In this document: one piece after another, positions 16,138 through 24,364 of the stretch
Numbering within the stretch: position 1 is the first letter of the stretch
How the letters are laid out: each line of letters begins with the position of its first letter
NCBI GenBank assembly: GCA_020723325.1
Contig: DYJD01000021.1
Span: 1 to 64,000 of the forward strand
Direction of reading: 5' to 3'
DNA: 64,000 nt
DNA from: Desulfosudis oleivorans
GTDB lineage: Bacteria > Desulfobacterota > Desulfobacteria > Desulfobacterales > SURF-7
The notes under the pieces: model-generated
Databases searched by the model: none
Seen by the model: the letters and a program-made list of their open reading frames with translations, nothing else
Told to the model about the DNA's origin: nothing
Position numbers and translations under genes: made by a program

Positions 16138-19071
16138 ATGCCCAAGCCCGGTGAACACAAGACAGTCCAAGCGCGCATTATAAACTATGCCCAGGAAATC
16201 GGCTGGACCTTCATCCCCCGGTCCAAGGCGGAAGCAAGGCGGGGGTTTGATCCCGACGCTGTCACACCGGCCGAGCGGGCGGCCCGCGCTTCACTGTATT
16301 TCAATGACCTGCTCCATGCCCAAGTACGCGCCTTCAACCCCAAATACACCGATGCGACGGGAGCCCTGATCGGACGGCTGCGCCACCTGCAGGCCAATAT
16401 TTTCGGCAACCGGGAATTTCTGGGCTATTTGCGCAATACCGGCAAATATTTCTGCAAGGCTGAAAACCGGGAACTGGACCTGCGGCTCATCGATTACGAG
16501 CAAGATCCCCTGAAGGCCAATGTGTTCGAGGTCACCGAGGAATTCTATATCCACAACGGCAAATACGGCAATCGCGAGGATGTGGTCTTTCTGATCAACG
16601 GCATTCCGGTGCTGGTGATCGAATGCAAGAATGCCGGCAAGGACGAAGCCATTGCCGTGGGCATCGATCAGATCCGGCGCTATCATACGGAAACACCCGA
16701 GTTGTTTGTGCCGGAAATGATCTATACCGCCACCGAAGCCATCGGTTTTTCCTACGGTGTCACCTGGAACACCATCCGCCGCAATATTTTCAACTGGAAA
16801 AGCGAACAGGTGGGCCAATTGGAGCATAAGGTCAAGAGTTTCTGCGACCGGCAACATATTCTGAACCTGTTGCGGCATTTCATCGTTTTTGCCGAAAAGG
16901 ATGAGGAACTGAACAAGTATATTCTGCATCAGCACCAGACCGGCGCGGTAACGGCGGTGGTGGCGCGCTGCCTTGACACCCGGCGCAGCCGGGGTCTGAT
17001 CTGGCACACCCAGGGCAGTGGCAAGACCTTTACCATGATCAAGGCTGCCGAGATGCTGTTCAAGGCGCCCGAGGGCGACAAACCCACAATTCTGCTGATG
17101 ATCGACCGCAACGAACTGGAAGACCAGATGCTGAAAAATCTGGCGGCCCTGGGGCTAAACAACGTGGAGCATGCCGACCGGATCAACACGCTGGTCAAGC
17201 TGCTGAAAAACGACTACCGGGGCATCATCGTGACCATGATTCACAAATTCCGGGACATGCCAGCCAACGTGAATCAGCGCGGCAACATTTATGTGTTGAT
17301 CGACGAAGCCCACCGCACCACCGGCGGCGACCTGGGAAATTTCCTTATGGCTGGTTTGCCCAATGCCAGTTTTATCGGCTTTTCCGGCACGCCCATCGAC
17401 AAGACCGCTTACGGCAAAGGCACTTTCAAAACCTTTGGAACCGAAGACCAGGAAGGCTATCTGCACAAATATTCCATTGCCGAAAGTATTGCCGATGGCA
17501 CCACCTTGCCGCTTTTTTACAATGTGGCTCCCAATGAGATGCTGGCCAATGCGGACCTGATGGAAAAAGAGTTCTGGTCCCTGGCCGAAACCGAGGGGAT
17601 TGCGGATATTGAGGAACTGAACAAGATCCTGGATCGGGCCGTGAACCTGAAAAATTTTCTCAAGGCCGATGACCGGGTGGACAAGGTGGCCCACTATGTG
17701 GCCGAGCATTATCAATTGAATGTCGAGCCCTTGGGATACAAGGCCTTTCTGGTGGCCGTGGACCGCCCGGCCTGCGCCAAATACAAGGAGGCTTTGGATA
17801 AGTTGCTGCCGGCCGATTATTCGGCGGTGGTCTACACCCCCAACAACAATGACTCGGCGGCATTAAAAAAATATCACATTGATGAAAAGACTGAAAAACA
17901 GATCCGGAAGAGTTTTGGAAAAATCGGTGCATTTCCAAAAATCCTGATTGTCACGGAAAAGTTGCTCACCGGTTTTGACGCCCCCATCCTGTATGCCATG
18001 TATTTGGACAAGCCCATGCGCGACCACACCCTGCTGCAGGCCATTGCCCGGGTCAACCGGCCTTATGAGAATGAGGCCGAGGAAATGGTCAAACCCCATG
18101 GGTTTGTGCTGGATTTTGTGGGCATCTTCGACAAGCTGGAAAAAGCCCTGGCATTCGACAGCCAGGAAGTCAATGCCATCATCAAGGATATCCGACTGCT
18201 CAAAGTTCTGTTTGAAACCAAGATGACCCAAAAGGCGCCGGATTACCTGACGCTGATCCAACACAATTTCAACGATAAGGATGTGGACCAGCTCATCGAA
18301 CATTTCCGGGACAAGGAGCGCCGCAAGGCCTTTTTCAAGGAATATAAAGAAATCGAAATGCTGTACGAAATTATTTCGCCGGATGCCTTCCTGCGGCCAT
18401 TCATGGATGATTATGCCACCCTGGCGTCGATTTATAATGTGGTCCGCAAGGCCTATGCCAAAGCAGTCTATGTGGACCGCGCTTTTCAAAAAAAGACCAA
18501 CGACCTGGTCCAATCAAGAGTGGGAACCAATTACATCCAGCCGGTGACGACTTTCATTGAAATCAACGAGAAAACCATACAATTCATCTCCCAAAAAGAC
18601 GGTGGCAAAGGCACCAAGGTGATCAACCTGGTCAAAAGCATTGAGAAAAGCGCCGAGGAACAGAGCGACGATCCTTTTCTCATTGCCATGGCAGAGCGCG
18701 CCCGAGCGGTCCAGGAACGTTTTGAGGAAAGACAGACCAGCACCCAGGAGGCTTTGGAGGAATTATTCAATGAACTCCGGCAGGATGAATTGCGCAAAAA
18801 GGAACAGGCCCGCAAAGGATTTGACGGCTTGACGTTTTTCGTCTACCGGACACTGCTGGATGCCAAGATGCCCAATGCCGAGGCGGTCAGCTCCAAAATC
18901 AAGGCCGCTTTTGTCGAACATACCAACTGGAAATCCAGCGATGCGGCTTTGCGTGAGCTGCGTCAGGCGGTTACCTTCGCGGTTTATTCCGAGCTGGATG
19001 ACCTGGAAAAAGTGACGGCTATTGTTGAAAACCTGTTTTCACTGATTCACAAGGCTTATTCCATAAAATGA
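16138..19071 (+). CDS. hsdR: Type I restriction-modification system, restriction (R) subunit
   Basis: ATP-dependent translocase and endonuclease subunit. N-terminal PD-(D/E)xK nuclease with GIPVLVIECKNAG near residue 160; SF2 helicase Walker A HTQGSGKTFTM near residue 290; DEAH box VLIDEAHRTTGG; motif III SFIGFSGTP; motif VI LLQAIARVNRPY. A C-terminal helical region binds the methyltransferase. 977 residues, typical. The start has AAGGA upstream and is preceded by the palindrome cluster, so hsdR may be expressed separately from the methylase, which would help avoid self-damage. It overlaps the next gene by ATGA. Confidence 0.95.
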   Translation: MPKPGEHKTVQARIINYAQEIGWTFIPRSKAEARRGFDPDAVTPAERAARASLYFNDLLHAQVRAFNPKYTDATGALIGRLRHLQANIFGNREFLGYLRNTGKYFCKAENRELDLRLIDYEQDPLKANVFEVTEEFYIHNGKYGNREDVVFLINGIPVLVIECKNAGKDEAIAVGIDQIRRYHTETPELFVPEMIYTATEAIGFSYGVTWNTIRRNIFNWKSEQVGQLEHKVKSFCDRQHILNLLRHFIVFAEKDEELNKYILHQHQTGAVTAVVARCLDTRRSRGLIWHTQGSGKTFTMIKAAEMLFKAPEGDKPTILLMIDRNELEDQMLKNLAALGLNNVEHADRINTLVKLLKNDYRGIIVTMIHKFRDMPANVNQRGNIYVLIDEAHRTTGGDLGNFLMAGLPNASFIGFSGTPIDKTAYGKGTFKTFGTEDQEGYLHKYSIAESIADGTTLPLFYNVAPNEMLANADLMEKEFWSLAETEGIADIEELNKILDRAVNLKNFLKADDRVDKVAHYVAEHYQLNVEPLGYKAFLVAVDRPACAKYKEALDKLLPADYSAVVYTPNNNDSAALKKYHIDEKTEKQIRKSFGKIGAFPKILIVTEKLLTGFDAPILYAMYLDKPMRDHTLLQAIARVNRPYENEAEEMVKPHGFVLDFVGIFDKLEKALAFDSQEVNAIIKDIRLLKVLFETKMTQKAPDYLTLIQHNFNDKDVDQLIEHFRDKERRKAFFKEYKEIEMLYEIISPDAFLRPFMDDYATLASIYNVVRKAYAKAVYVDRAFQKKTNDLVQSRVGTNYIQPVTTFIEINEKTIQFISQKDGGKGTKVINLVKSIEKSAEEQSDDPFLIAMAERARAVQERFEERQTSTQEALEELFNELRQDELRKKEQARKGFDGLTFFVYRTLLDAKMPNAEAVSSKIKAAFVEHTNWKSSDAALRELRQAVTFAVYSELDDLEKVTAIVENLFSLIHKAYSIK

Positions 19072-19385
19072 GCCCGGAAAAGCACAAAACCTTGCTGTTT
19101 AAAGATCGCGTTTGCGCCTGGGCGCATAAATTAAACGTCGAGGCCACGTCCATCATTGTGCGCCCCATGCGCACCAAATGGGCCTCCTGCTCCACCGCAG
19201 GCCGTTTGACCTTTGATGCTTCAGTCCCGGATTTGCCTAATGATCTCCAGGATTATGTGATCGTGCACGAACTGCTGCATTTTCAAGTGCCCAATCATGG
19301 ACCGTTATGGAAAAGCTTGATGCGGGCGCATATTGGGGATTTTGAGGAACTTGATAAACGACTTAAGGGTAAAATAGCTTCATGA
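19068..19385 (+). CDS. YgjP-like (DUF45) metallopeptidase-fold protein
   Basis: A 105-residue protein of the YgjP/SprT-like zincin group: IIVRPMRTKWASCSTAGRLTF, then VIVHELLHFQVPNHGPLWKSLM, matching the HExxH...NHxxxFW-type signature with HELLH as metal site. Shorter than free-standing YgjP (about 230 residues), with only the C-terminal catalytic part. Start overlaps the hsdR stop (ATGA), so translation is coupled. Homologues are often attached to type I restriction operons; a role in processing or turnover of HsdR is a guess. Confidence 0.85.
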   Translation: MSPEKHKTLLFKDRVCAWAHKLNVEATSIIVRPMRTKWASCSTAGRLTFDASVPDLPNDLQDYVIVHELLHFQVPNHGPLWKSLMRAHIGDFEELDKRLKGKIAS

Positions 19386-19470
19386 GATTTAATTTATACA
19401 AATTCCTTTCCGCATGGCTATAAATGAAAAATTAGCCCTCCCATTTGGCCTGAACTGATTCAAATATTGT

Positions 19471-20190
19471 TTATATGTTGGATTTTTCTAAATCTCTTAT
19501 TTCTTCTCTGAAGCCGTATAACAGAGAATCTTTTTCGAAATACCCCGTAATCAGCCAATAAATCCATTCGTCTATTATACCCATAGCGTCGCTACTTAAA
19601 CAGAAATCAGTCAGTTCTATTGAATCGTGATGTTTACCGATAGGTTGGATGTGGTCAAATCTAAGAATTGATTCGGAGTTGGTGGTGCTAATTGGTAAAA
19701 TGTCCCAACCCAATTGGGGATATTCACATCTTCTGATTCTTTCTACAAATATGGGATTAAAGCCCGCGCGTTTTCCATCCTCATCACCGCCATAACATGG
19801 GATAACCAAAATAGTTGGTGCGGTCTGCCATTTAGGCTTACCCATTGTTAAAGACTTTGGTATGTCAGCGCCGCCTTCGCTTATAATGATCGCCGGTCTT
19901 TTTTTTGCTCTGTAAACGGCCCTAACCTCATTTCCATATACTGGACAAGCAGCAACCGGCAATGACTGCTTTTTCACATGGCCTTTTATTCGCATTGGTT
20001 CAAGAGTGTAGTTGGCTTGAGTATGTTCCGTTGGGGTGGTTCTACCTATCAAAGTCAAGGTCGATGGAACCTGATCGACGTGGGGGAGAAAAGCTTTTAT
20101 TAATCGGCCTCTGCAGAAATCAGATCCAGAAATAGATTCCCACCAAGGAGTTGGAGCAAGAAACCCTTGGATTGAGTCGTCACAATACAT
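19471..20190 (-). CDS. Candidate toxin-like partner of a Panacea gene, possible PemK/MazF-like fold
   Basis: A 239-residue protein with no certain family. The middle has features of PemK/MazF-type RNase barrels: GNEVRAVYRAKKRPAIIISE resembles the GDVVLVD..KRRPALVIS start, followed by TAPTILVIPCYGG and later WDILPIS and RFDHIQPI, where MazF proteins have their V.PIT and VDQIRTL strands. Outer parts are unassigned. The ATG at 20190 (TTG 20199 also in frame) lies within the end of the upstream Panacea gene, so the two are co-translated. Gene order antitoxin then toxin is common in toxin-antitoxin pairs. Toxin activity is a hypothesis; a structural prediction would settle the fold. Confidence 0.5.
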   Translation of the reverse strand: MYCDDSIQGFLAPTPWWESISGSDFCRGRLIKAFLPHVDQVPSTLTLIGRTTPTEHTQANYTLEPMRIKGHVKKQSLPVAACPVYGNEVRAVYRAKKRPAIIISEGGADIPKSLTMGKPKWQTAPTILVIPCYGGDEDGKRAGFNPIFVERIRRCEYPQLGWDILPISTTNSESILRFDHIQPIGKHHDSIELTDFCLSSDAMGIIDEWIYWLITGYFEKDSLLYGFREEIRDLEKSNI

Positions 20191-20977
20191 CGGGATCAAA
20201 TCTCACTTTTGATTTCCAGATATCGTCAGAAAAACGAATTACACCTCGCCCGCTTTCTGTTTTTGCTCCTGGAATCGCTTCTAATTCAGCTAAACCTTCG
20301 AAATATACCTCATCATAACGGGGCGGGGTTGGTTTTATTTTATTTCTTCTTTTTGATTCTAATAGAGCTTTAAATTTTTCCTTTTTGGCCGATATTAACT
20401 CTTTTCGTTTTTTCTGCTGCCTTACAGATAGTTTTTCTTGAGGCTGACATTCACCGTTCCGGTTTTGGTAGTCGGTTTTGTCAAGGAAATGCGGGATTGT
20501 AAAATCAAGAGTATCTTCAGGCTTGGCATTCAGCATTGGCCAAGTTTTGTATACAAAATCTAAAAGTCCTGCGGTATCTGATCCAAACCGATGTATGTAT
20601 TTATGCAACGGTCCGGAAATAGACAGGCTGATTTGCCGTTCTAGTTTTTCGAAAAGCGCTTCGTCATTAATTGTCCATCTCGTAAAATCGTCCTCATATT
20701 TTGTTGAGTGAAGAATCTTCTTTTCCGCACCAATTGCCTCCAACGCCGGTTCAATTCTTTCAAAACATTCAAGCGCCCATGGACCATAATGATGAAATTT
20801 CCACTTTAAGCCGGTGTAAATTTGGCCATTATTCAATTTTGCGTGAAACAAATCGGCGATATAGACATATTTGATGAGATGGATAGGGCCAAGATCCCTG
20901 TTTGTATATTCTTCCTCCCTGCCTGCGACCAGAAGGATGTATTGGAGTAACAAGTCTATTTTATTTATATTTTCCAT
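20180..20977 (-). CDS. Panacea-domain (SocA/DUF4065-like) protein, candidate antitoxin
   Basis: 265 residues. The N-terminal 130 resemble the Panacea domain: LLLQYILLVAG, then HLIKYVYIADLFHAKLNNGQ, and WKFHHYGPWALECFERIEPA (the K.KYGP-type motif). Panacea domains serve as antitoxins for many unrelated toxins in PanAT pairs. A basic linker around residues 180-215 (KKRKELISAKKEKFKALLE) is followed by a tail of short strands. The next gene overlaps its end. AT-richer than the restriction operon, so probably acquired separately. Confidence 0.6.
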   Translation of the reverse strand: MENINKIDLLLQYILLVAGREEEYTNRDLGPIHLIKYVYIADLFHAKLNNGQIYTGLKWKFHHYGPWALECFERIEPALEAIGAEKKILHSTKYEDDFTRWTINDEALFEKLERQISLSISGPLHKYIHRFGSDTAGLLDFVYKTWPMLNAKPEDTLDFTIPHFLDKTDYQNRNGECQPQEKLSVRQQKKRKELISAKKEKFKALLESKRRNKIKPTPPRYDEVYFEGLAELEAIPGAKTESGRGVIRFSDDIWKSKVRFDPDVL

Positions 20978-21261
20978 CCCGTTCGGTCCCTTTTTTGCCG
21001 TTTAATTATAACAGATTTTTCGAAAAAATGGAAAGTATGATTGTTCTTGATTAAAGTCAAGAATTCAGGTGATTCAACATTTTGCATATCCGACTTTTTA
21101 TATGGAAGATTTATTGAATTGTCATCATTTAAATTTGCTGACAACATAATCGGCATTTCATTATATGCTAAAAGTATTATTAATAATTTGTTACTGGCAA
21201 AAGTTGGTAAGGCCATGCTTCATAGGTGGTTTTGAAAGAATGAGAAACGATAGCCCAAATC

Positions 21262-21882
21262 CTACTTAAACTTTTTTTTGTCACAATTCAAAAAAATGAT
21301 ATTCGATAACTGCTTCAGACTCGACTCACTTGCATCTTTGGTAACTTCAACGCGCCTCACAAGTGGGAACCACGTTGCCGGGATGGGATTCGTTGCATAT
21401 GGATTCTGGAATAGGGCATGTTCTCCTGTGAGTTCGCAATCGAAAACAAATATTCCAGAGATTAATGTGTGATGAAAGGGCGTCATAGACGCATTACCTC
21501 TGGGAAGATGATGGAAATCCTCTCTGCCGTCCGCAAAAAATTCAGCACCAACGTCCCCAAGCATGGCGCGCGCGACTGAAAAACCAGTGAACAGGTTACC
21601 AGAGAAGTTGACACTCACAAGCAGGACAGGTGTCCTGGGACGTGACGGCCCAAATTTCTTGCGCAAGTCGCTCAGATCATCGCGTAGGTGAGCATAGGCG
21701 TCGATGCCTTGAGATTCTTTTTCGCCGGTACGAATCTCCTTCACATCGCAAAAAATAGACGGACTTCCTTCGATGAGAAAGTCTACATTCCGAGCATCTC
21801 GAACCAAAACATGGCGCCGGTACTTCAGTTGAAGAGTGTCGAGATATGAGGCAAACAGGCCTTCAGAAATTTTAGCATCCAT
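21262..21882 (-). CDS. Hypothetical protein, possibly restriction-endonuclease fold
   Basis: 206 residues, start ATG 21882 with GGGGGTG upstream. The N-terminal part DARNVDFLIEGSPSIFCDVKEI has the spacing of a PD-(D/E)xK nuclease core (Asp, about a dozen residues, then D-x-K), and a helix rich in charged residues follows (LRDDLSDLRKKFG). The C-terminal half has no recognised motif. Nuclease function is a weak inference from the short core and from the defence-gene surroundings. The stretch 20978-21261 upstream of panA has only short overlapping frames in both directions and I call nothing there. Confidence 0.5.
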   Translation of the reverse strand: MDAKISEGLFASYLDTLQLKYRRHVLVRDARNVDFLIEGSPSIFCDVKEIRTGEKESQGIDAYAHLRDDLSDLRKKFGPSRPRTPVLLVSVNFSGNLFTGFSVARAMLGDVGAEFFADGREDFHHLPRGNASMTPFHHTLISGIFVFDCELTGEHALFQNPYATNPIPATWFPLVRRVEVTKDASESSLKQLSNIIFLNCDKKKFK

Positions 21883-22089
21883 TGACTAATCGCACCCCCT
21901 TATGCCCCAACTGTTGTGTTGACTGCGTATACTCTTCGCCGATAGTCGACAATTCGTAAGCGTCGCTCTACCGGTGTCCTTTCGCGGTAACAATTTACCG
22001 TAGCTGATTAACCAACCGAATGTGGCATTGTTCAGTTCAGTGGGTTGGGATTCTATTCGATTATATTCGGCAATTGATGCTTTCAGATT

Positions 22090-22203
22090 GAAGTGATGAG
22101 TGAAAGACAGTTTGCCACTATCCACCCACGTGTAACGCCTCGAAAATGATGCACATTGCTCTATACAATCTACACTTTACCAGTCTGCCGGTTGCGCTGT
22201 CAA
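22090..22203. repeat. IS-end-like repeat, copy 2
   Basis: 22143-22203 aligns with 2453-2513: AAAATG-TGCACAT, then CACTTTACCAGTC and GCGCTGTCAA. Upstream, CAGTTTGCCACTATCC weakly follows the CTTGCCAAAGTGC of copy 1. Same orientation as copy 1, 19.7 kb apart. It separates the nuclease-like gene from a run of non-coding fragments. Confidence 0.4.
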
Positions 22204-22312
22204 CTCCCCCAATCGGCCATATCAGTCTTTATGGTAAATCGTTACATGGTAACGGCGTGAATCCATCGGTTGATGATCAGGACCCGGTCACCAGCGATGT
22301 GACCTGGTTTCT

Positions 22313-22424
22313 TTTGACAATGCATTCCAACGGCGATATATGGGGATATCCTTTTCAGCCGGACCATGACCGCGGCTATCCATTGTTGACCCGGTCAGCC
22401 AGCCACTGGCCGGGTTTTTTAGTT
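22313..22424 (+). repeat. Copy C of the DGR-target 3' flank, without coding end
   Basis: CTTTTGACAATGCATTCCA, CGGCGATATATGGGGATATC and TTCAGCCGGACCATGACCG match the flank of copy B (24357-24403), and the final part, with a CCCGG/CCGGG stem and T-run, matches the end of copy A (about 11551-11610). It therefore holds the complete downstream half of the unit, while A and B each hold part of it. Just after it, 22451-22490 has a GTAGCAACT word repeated three times. 22726-22795 is a GC-rich, hairpin-prone patch (GAGGGC...GCCCTC). Otherwise 22204-22863 shows no gene. Confidence 0.6.
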
Positions 22425-22863
22425 TGCTGTCAGCGGGATATCGAAGGAACCGTAGCAACTGTAGCAACTGTAGCTGTAGCAACTCACAGAAAATGAAAAA
22501 ATGAAGGCGGGGATCTAAGCAATCCTTAAAAGGGCTTTTTGTGGTTTTTGCAGTTACTGGATAGGGCATTTTCAAAAAAATGAGACTTCAGCCAGCATCA
22601 CGGAAGCGCTTCCCCTGGCCGATATAAAAATGCTTTCACTGTAAAAATTGGGGGTCTTTTTGGGGGTATATTATTTATTATTTAATATTATTGATTTAAA
22701 TTTCATTTAGTTATGATTCAGTTAAATGGACGCCGCCGCAGGGGAAGACTGCCACGGCGTAGCCCCAGAGGGCGAAGCCGGGCCCTCCGTTCCAGCTTTA
22801 CAACGTATCATTCGATGATTTAAAAACCTTTTTAAAACATTATAATTCTAATTAAAAACGAAA

Positions 22864-23118
22864 ATGGACGACCATCTCTTCCATTACGTCTACATCCTCA
22901 CCAGCCAAGCCGATCCTACCCGCCATTACACCGGCCTCACCACAAACCTTGAAAACCGCCTCCTTTCCCATAATGCCGGTCAGGTTCCCCATACCGCCAA
23001 ATACAACCCCTGACGTATCGAAACCGCCATAGCCTTTCGAAACCGCAAAAAGGCCTCAGAATTTGAAAAATACCTGAAAAGCCATTCCAGGCGTGCATTT
23101 GCTTCCAAGCATTTCTAA
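22864..23118 (+). pseudogene. GIY-YIG nuclease-domain protein with in-frame TGA
   Basis: Single-domain GIY-YIG protein of the UPF0213/YhbQ-like type: FHYVYILTSQ, HYTGLTTNLENRLLSHNAGQ, then TAKYNP, stop, RIETAIAFRNRKKASEFEKY and a SKHF end. The only defect is TGA at 23011-23013 where relatives have Trp (TGG), a single G-to-A change. All 85 codons are otherwise in frame, so the damage is recent. No selenocysteine element was recognised and Trp-site recoding is not expected. Confidence 0.8.
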
Positions 23119-23120
23119 GA

Positions 23121-23235
23121 ATCATGAAACAGCAAAAGCCCTTGGAGTATCTCGGGCAACGGTTGAAAGAGTTCGCGGGGTGATAAAACGAGGGGGGAGG
23201 AAGCTGTTGAAAGAATTCTGGCTATGGTATTCCTG
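23121..23235 (+). pseudogene. Possible ParB-type helix-turn-helix fragment
   Basis: In one frame: ETAKALGVSRATVERVRGVI then KRGGRKLLKEF. The first part looks like the helix-turn-helix of ParB-related partition or adaptor proteins (AKALGVS.ATVERA..VI..G). It has no start of its own, begins inside the end of the GIY-YIG remnant, and the sequence after it is unrelated. Treated as a short degraded fragment; chance resemblance is possible. Confidence 0.25.
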
Positions 23236-23466
23236 CCCGGCTGCGGTGGCGATCCTGAAAATCAGGCCCATTCCCTTGCCTGGGTGGCGATCGCTTCTCC
23301 TGGGGCATCCTGGCAAGTCGGATTTTCTTAAAAAGGGCCGGCGGACATCATTTTATAAATAAGCAGGGTTTTTGTTGCAATCTTTGATTGCCTGTGAAAT
23401 TACGGAAAAAAAACAAAAAAATGATTTTTTGTGTGTATCTTTTTAACATTTTTTAATGGGGGGGTT

Positions 23467-24303
23467 GTGAAAAAAGTTTTGCATGCCTCTTGGAGTGCCT
23501 TGACACGGATAGTATTGCTTTTAATTATTGCTGGTAATGTAGGCTGCGACAGTAGCAGCAATGCCCCTGCCTCTGGAGTGAATAGGCCTGTGGTTACTAA
23601 CTCTCTCGGTATGAATTTTGTGTATATCCAACCCGGAACGTTTTGGATGGGCAGTCCGGACACAGAGGTGTATCGAAATTGGGATGAAATTCTTCATCAA
23701 GTTACCTTGACCGATCCGTTTTACATGCAGACCACCGAGGTGACTCAGGGGCAATGGGCAAGTGTGATGGGCAGCAATCCTTCTGGTTTTCCCAATTGTG
23801 GCAACAGTTGCCCGGTGGAGCAAGTTTCCTGGGATGATGTACAGTTGTTTATCAATGCCTTGAACCAACGGGGAGAAGGGACCTATCGTTTACCCACCGA
23901 GGCGGAGTGGGAGTATTGCGCCCGAGCCGGCACGACCACGCCGTTTAATACCGGCGTTTGTTTATCCACGGATCAGGCCAATTATGATGGAGGTTATCCT
24001 TACAGTGATTGCTCAATAGGGATATATAGGGGGAAACCGATAGCGGTGGGGAGTTTTACCGCTAATGCTTGGGGACTGTATGATATGCACGGCAATGTGC
24101 AGGAATGGTGTTCTGATTGGTATGGAGACTATCCGACGACGACAGTGACCAATCCAACTGGCGCTACAAGCGGTTCCACCCGGGTGATACGCGACGCCGG
24201 CTGGAGCGGCGGCGCCGAATTCTGCCGCTCCGCTTCGCGGAACCATTTCGCGCCCTGGGGTAGCGGTAACTTCCATGGCTTCCGTCTCGTCAGGGAGCCG
24301 TAA
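23467..24303 (+). CDS. FGE/sulfatase-modifying-fold lipoprotein, probable DGR variable protein
   Basis: 278 residues from the GTG at 23467. An N-terminal signal (MKKVLHASWSALTRIVLLLI) leads to AGNVGC, a rough lipobox, so the protein is probably anchored on the cell surface. The rest is the formylglycine-generating-enzyme-like C-type lectin fold: GTFWMGSPDTE, TEVTQGQWASVMGSNPSGFP, YRLPTEAEWEYCARAG, NAWGLYDMHGNVQEWCSDW, and a GFRLVREP end. It lacks obvious FGE active-site cysteines in the C-terminal part. The last 40 codons look like a diversified variable repeat (next feature). No reverse transcriptase or template repeat is in the window, so any DGR acts in trans. Likely role: ligand display or recognition; ligand unknown. 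Confidence 0.85.
   Translation: MKKVLHASWSALTRIVLLLIIAGNVGCDSSSNAPASGVNRPVVTNSLGMNFVYIQPGTFWMGSPDTEVYRNWDEILHQVTLTDPFYMQTTEVTQGQWASVMGSNPSGFPNCGNSCPVEQVSWDDVQLFINALNQRGEGTYRLPTEAEWEYCARAGTTTPFNTGVCLSTDQANYDGGYPYSDCSIGIYRGKPIAVGSFTANAWGLYDMHGNVQEWCSDWYGDYPTTTVTNPTGATSGSTRVIRDAGWSGGAEFCRSASRNHFAPWGSGNFHGFRLVREP
24181..24300 (+). other. Candidate DGR variable repeat (VR)
   Basis: Encodes VIRDAGWSGGAEFCRSASRN, HFAPWGSGNFHG and FRLVREP. Where related proteins vary (residues around WSGG, EF, NHF and GSGNFH), every codon ends in C or T: agc ggc ggc, ttc, aac cat ttc, ggt agc ggt aac ttc cat. This is what adenine mutagenesis of AAC/AAT template codons produces, while framework codons (tgg, cgg, gcg, gag) are free of this pattern. 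The coding end, stop and downstream hairpin are conserved in copy A, as expected for a homing-initiation region. Without the template repeat this stays an inference. Confidence 0.55.
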
Positions 24304-24364
24304 CTCTTTATTGCCTGAATGTGAACCCAGCCTTTTATTAAGGCCGGATTTTTCATTTTGACAA
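24263..24364 (+). repeat. Direct repeat B: VR tail plus 3' flank
   Basis: Partner of copy A (11416-11518), 12.8 kb away in the same orientation. It includes the last 13 codons of the lipoprotein gene, the stop, and a hairpin (about 24326-24350, imperfect). Between 24365 and 24645 there is a continuation shared with copy C up to about 24403, then nothing I would call; a short minus-strand frame at 24418-24624 has no recognisable features. Confidence 0.8.

Noticed and set aside
20965-21216. Minus-strand frame (83 codons) upstream of the Panacea gene
   Set aside because: No motif, a competing frame on the other strand, and AT-rich low-complexity sequence; no ribosome site.
22451-22490. GTAGCAACT tandem words as a CRISPR array or origin iterons
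   Set aside because: Only three short copies without spacers or a neighbouring replication gene.
23011-23013. TGA in the GIY-YIG frame as a selenocysteine codon
   Set aside because: The position is Trp in the family and no selenocysteine insertion hairpin is apparent behind it.
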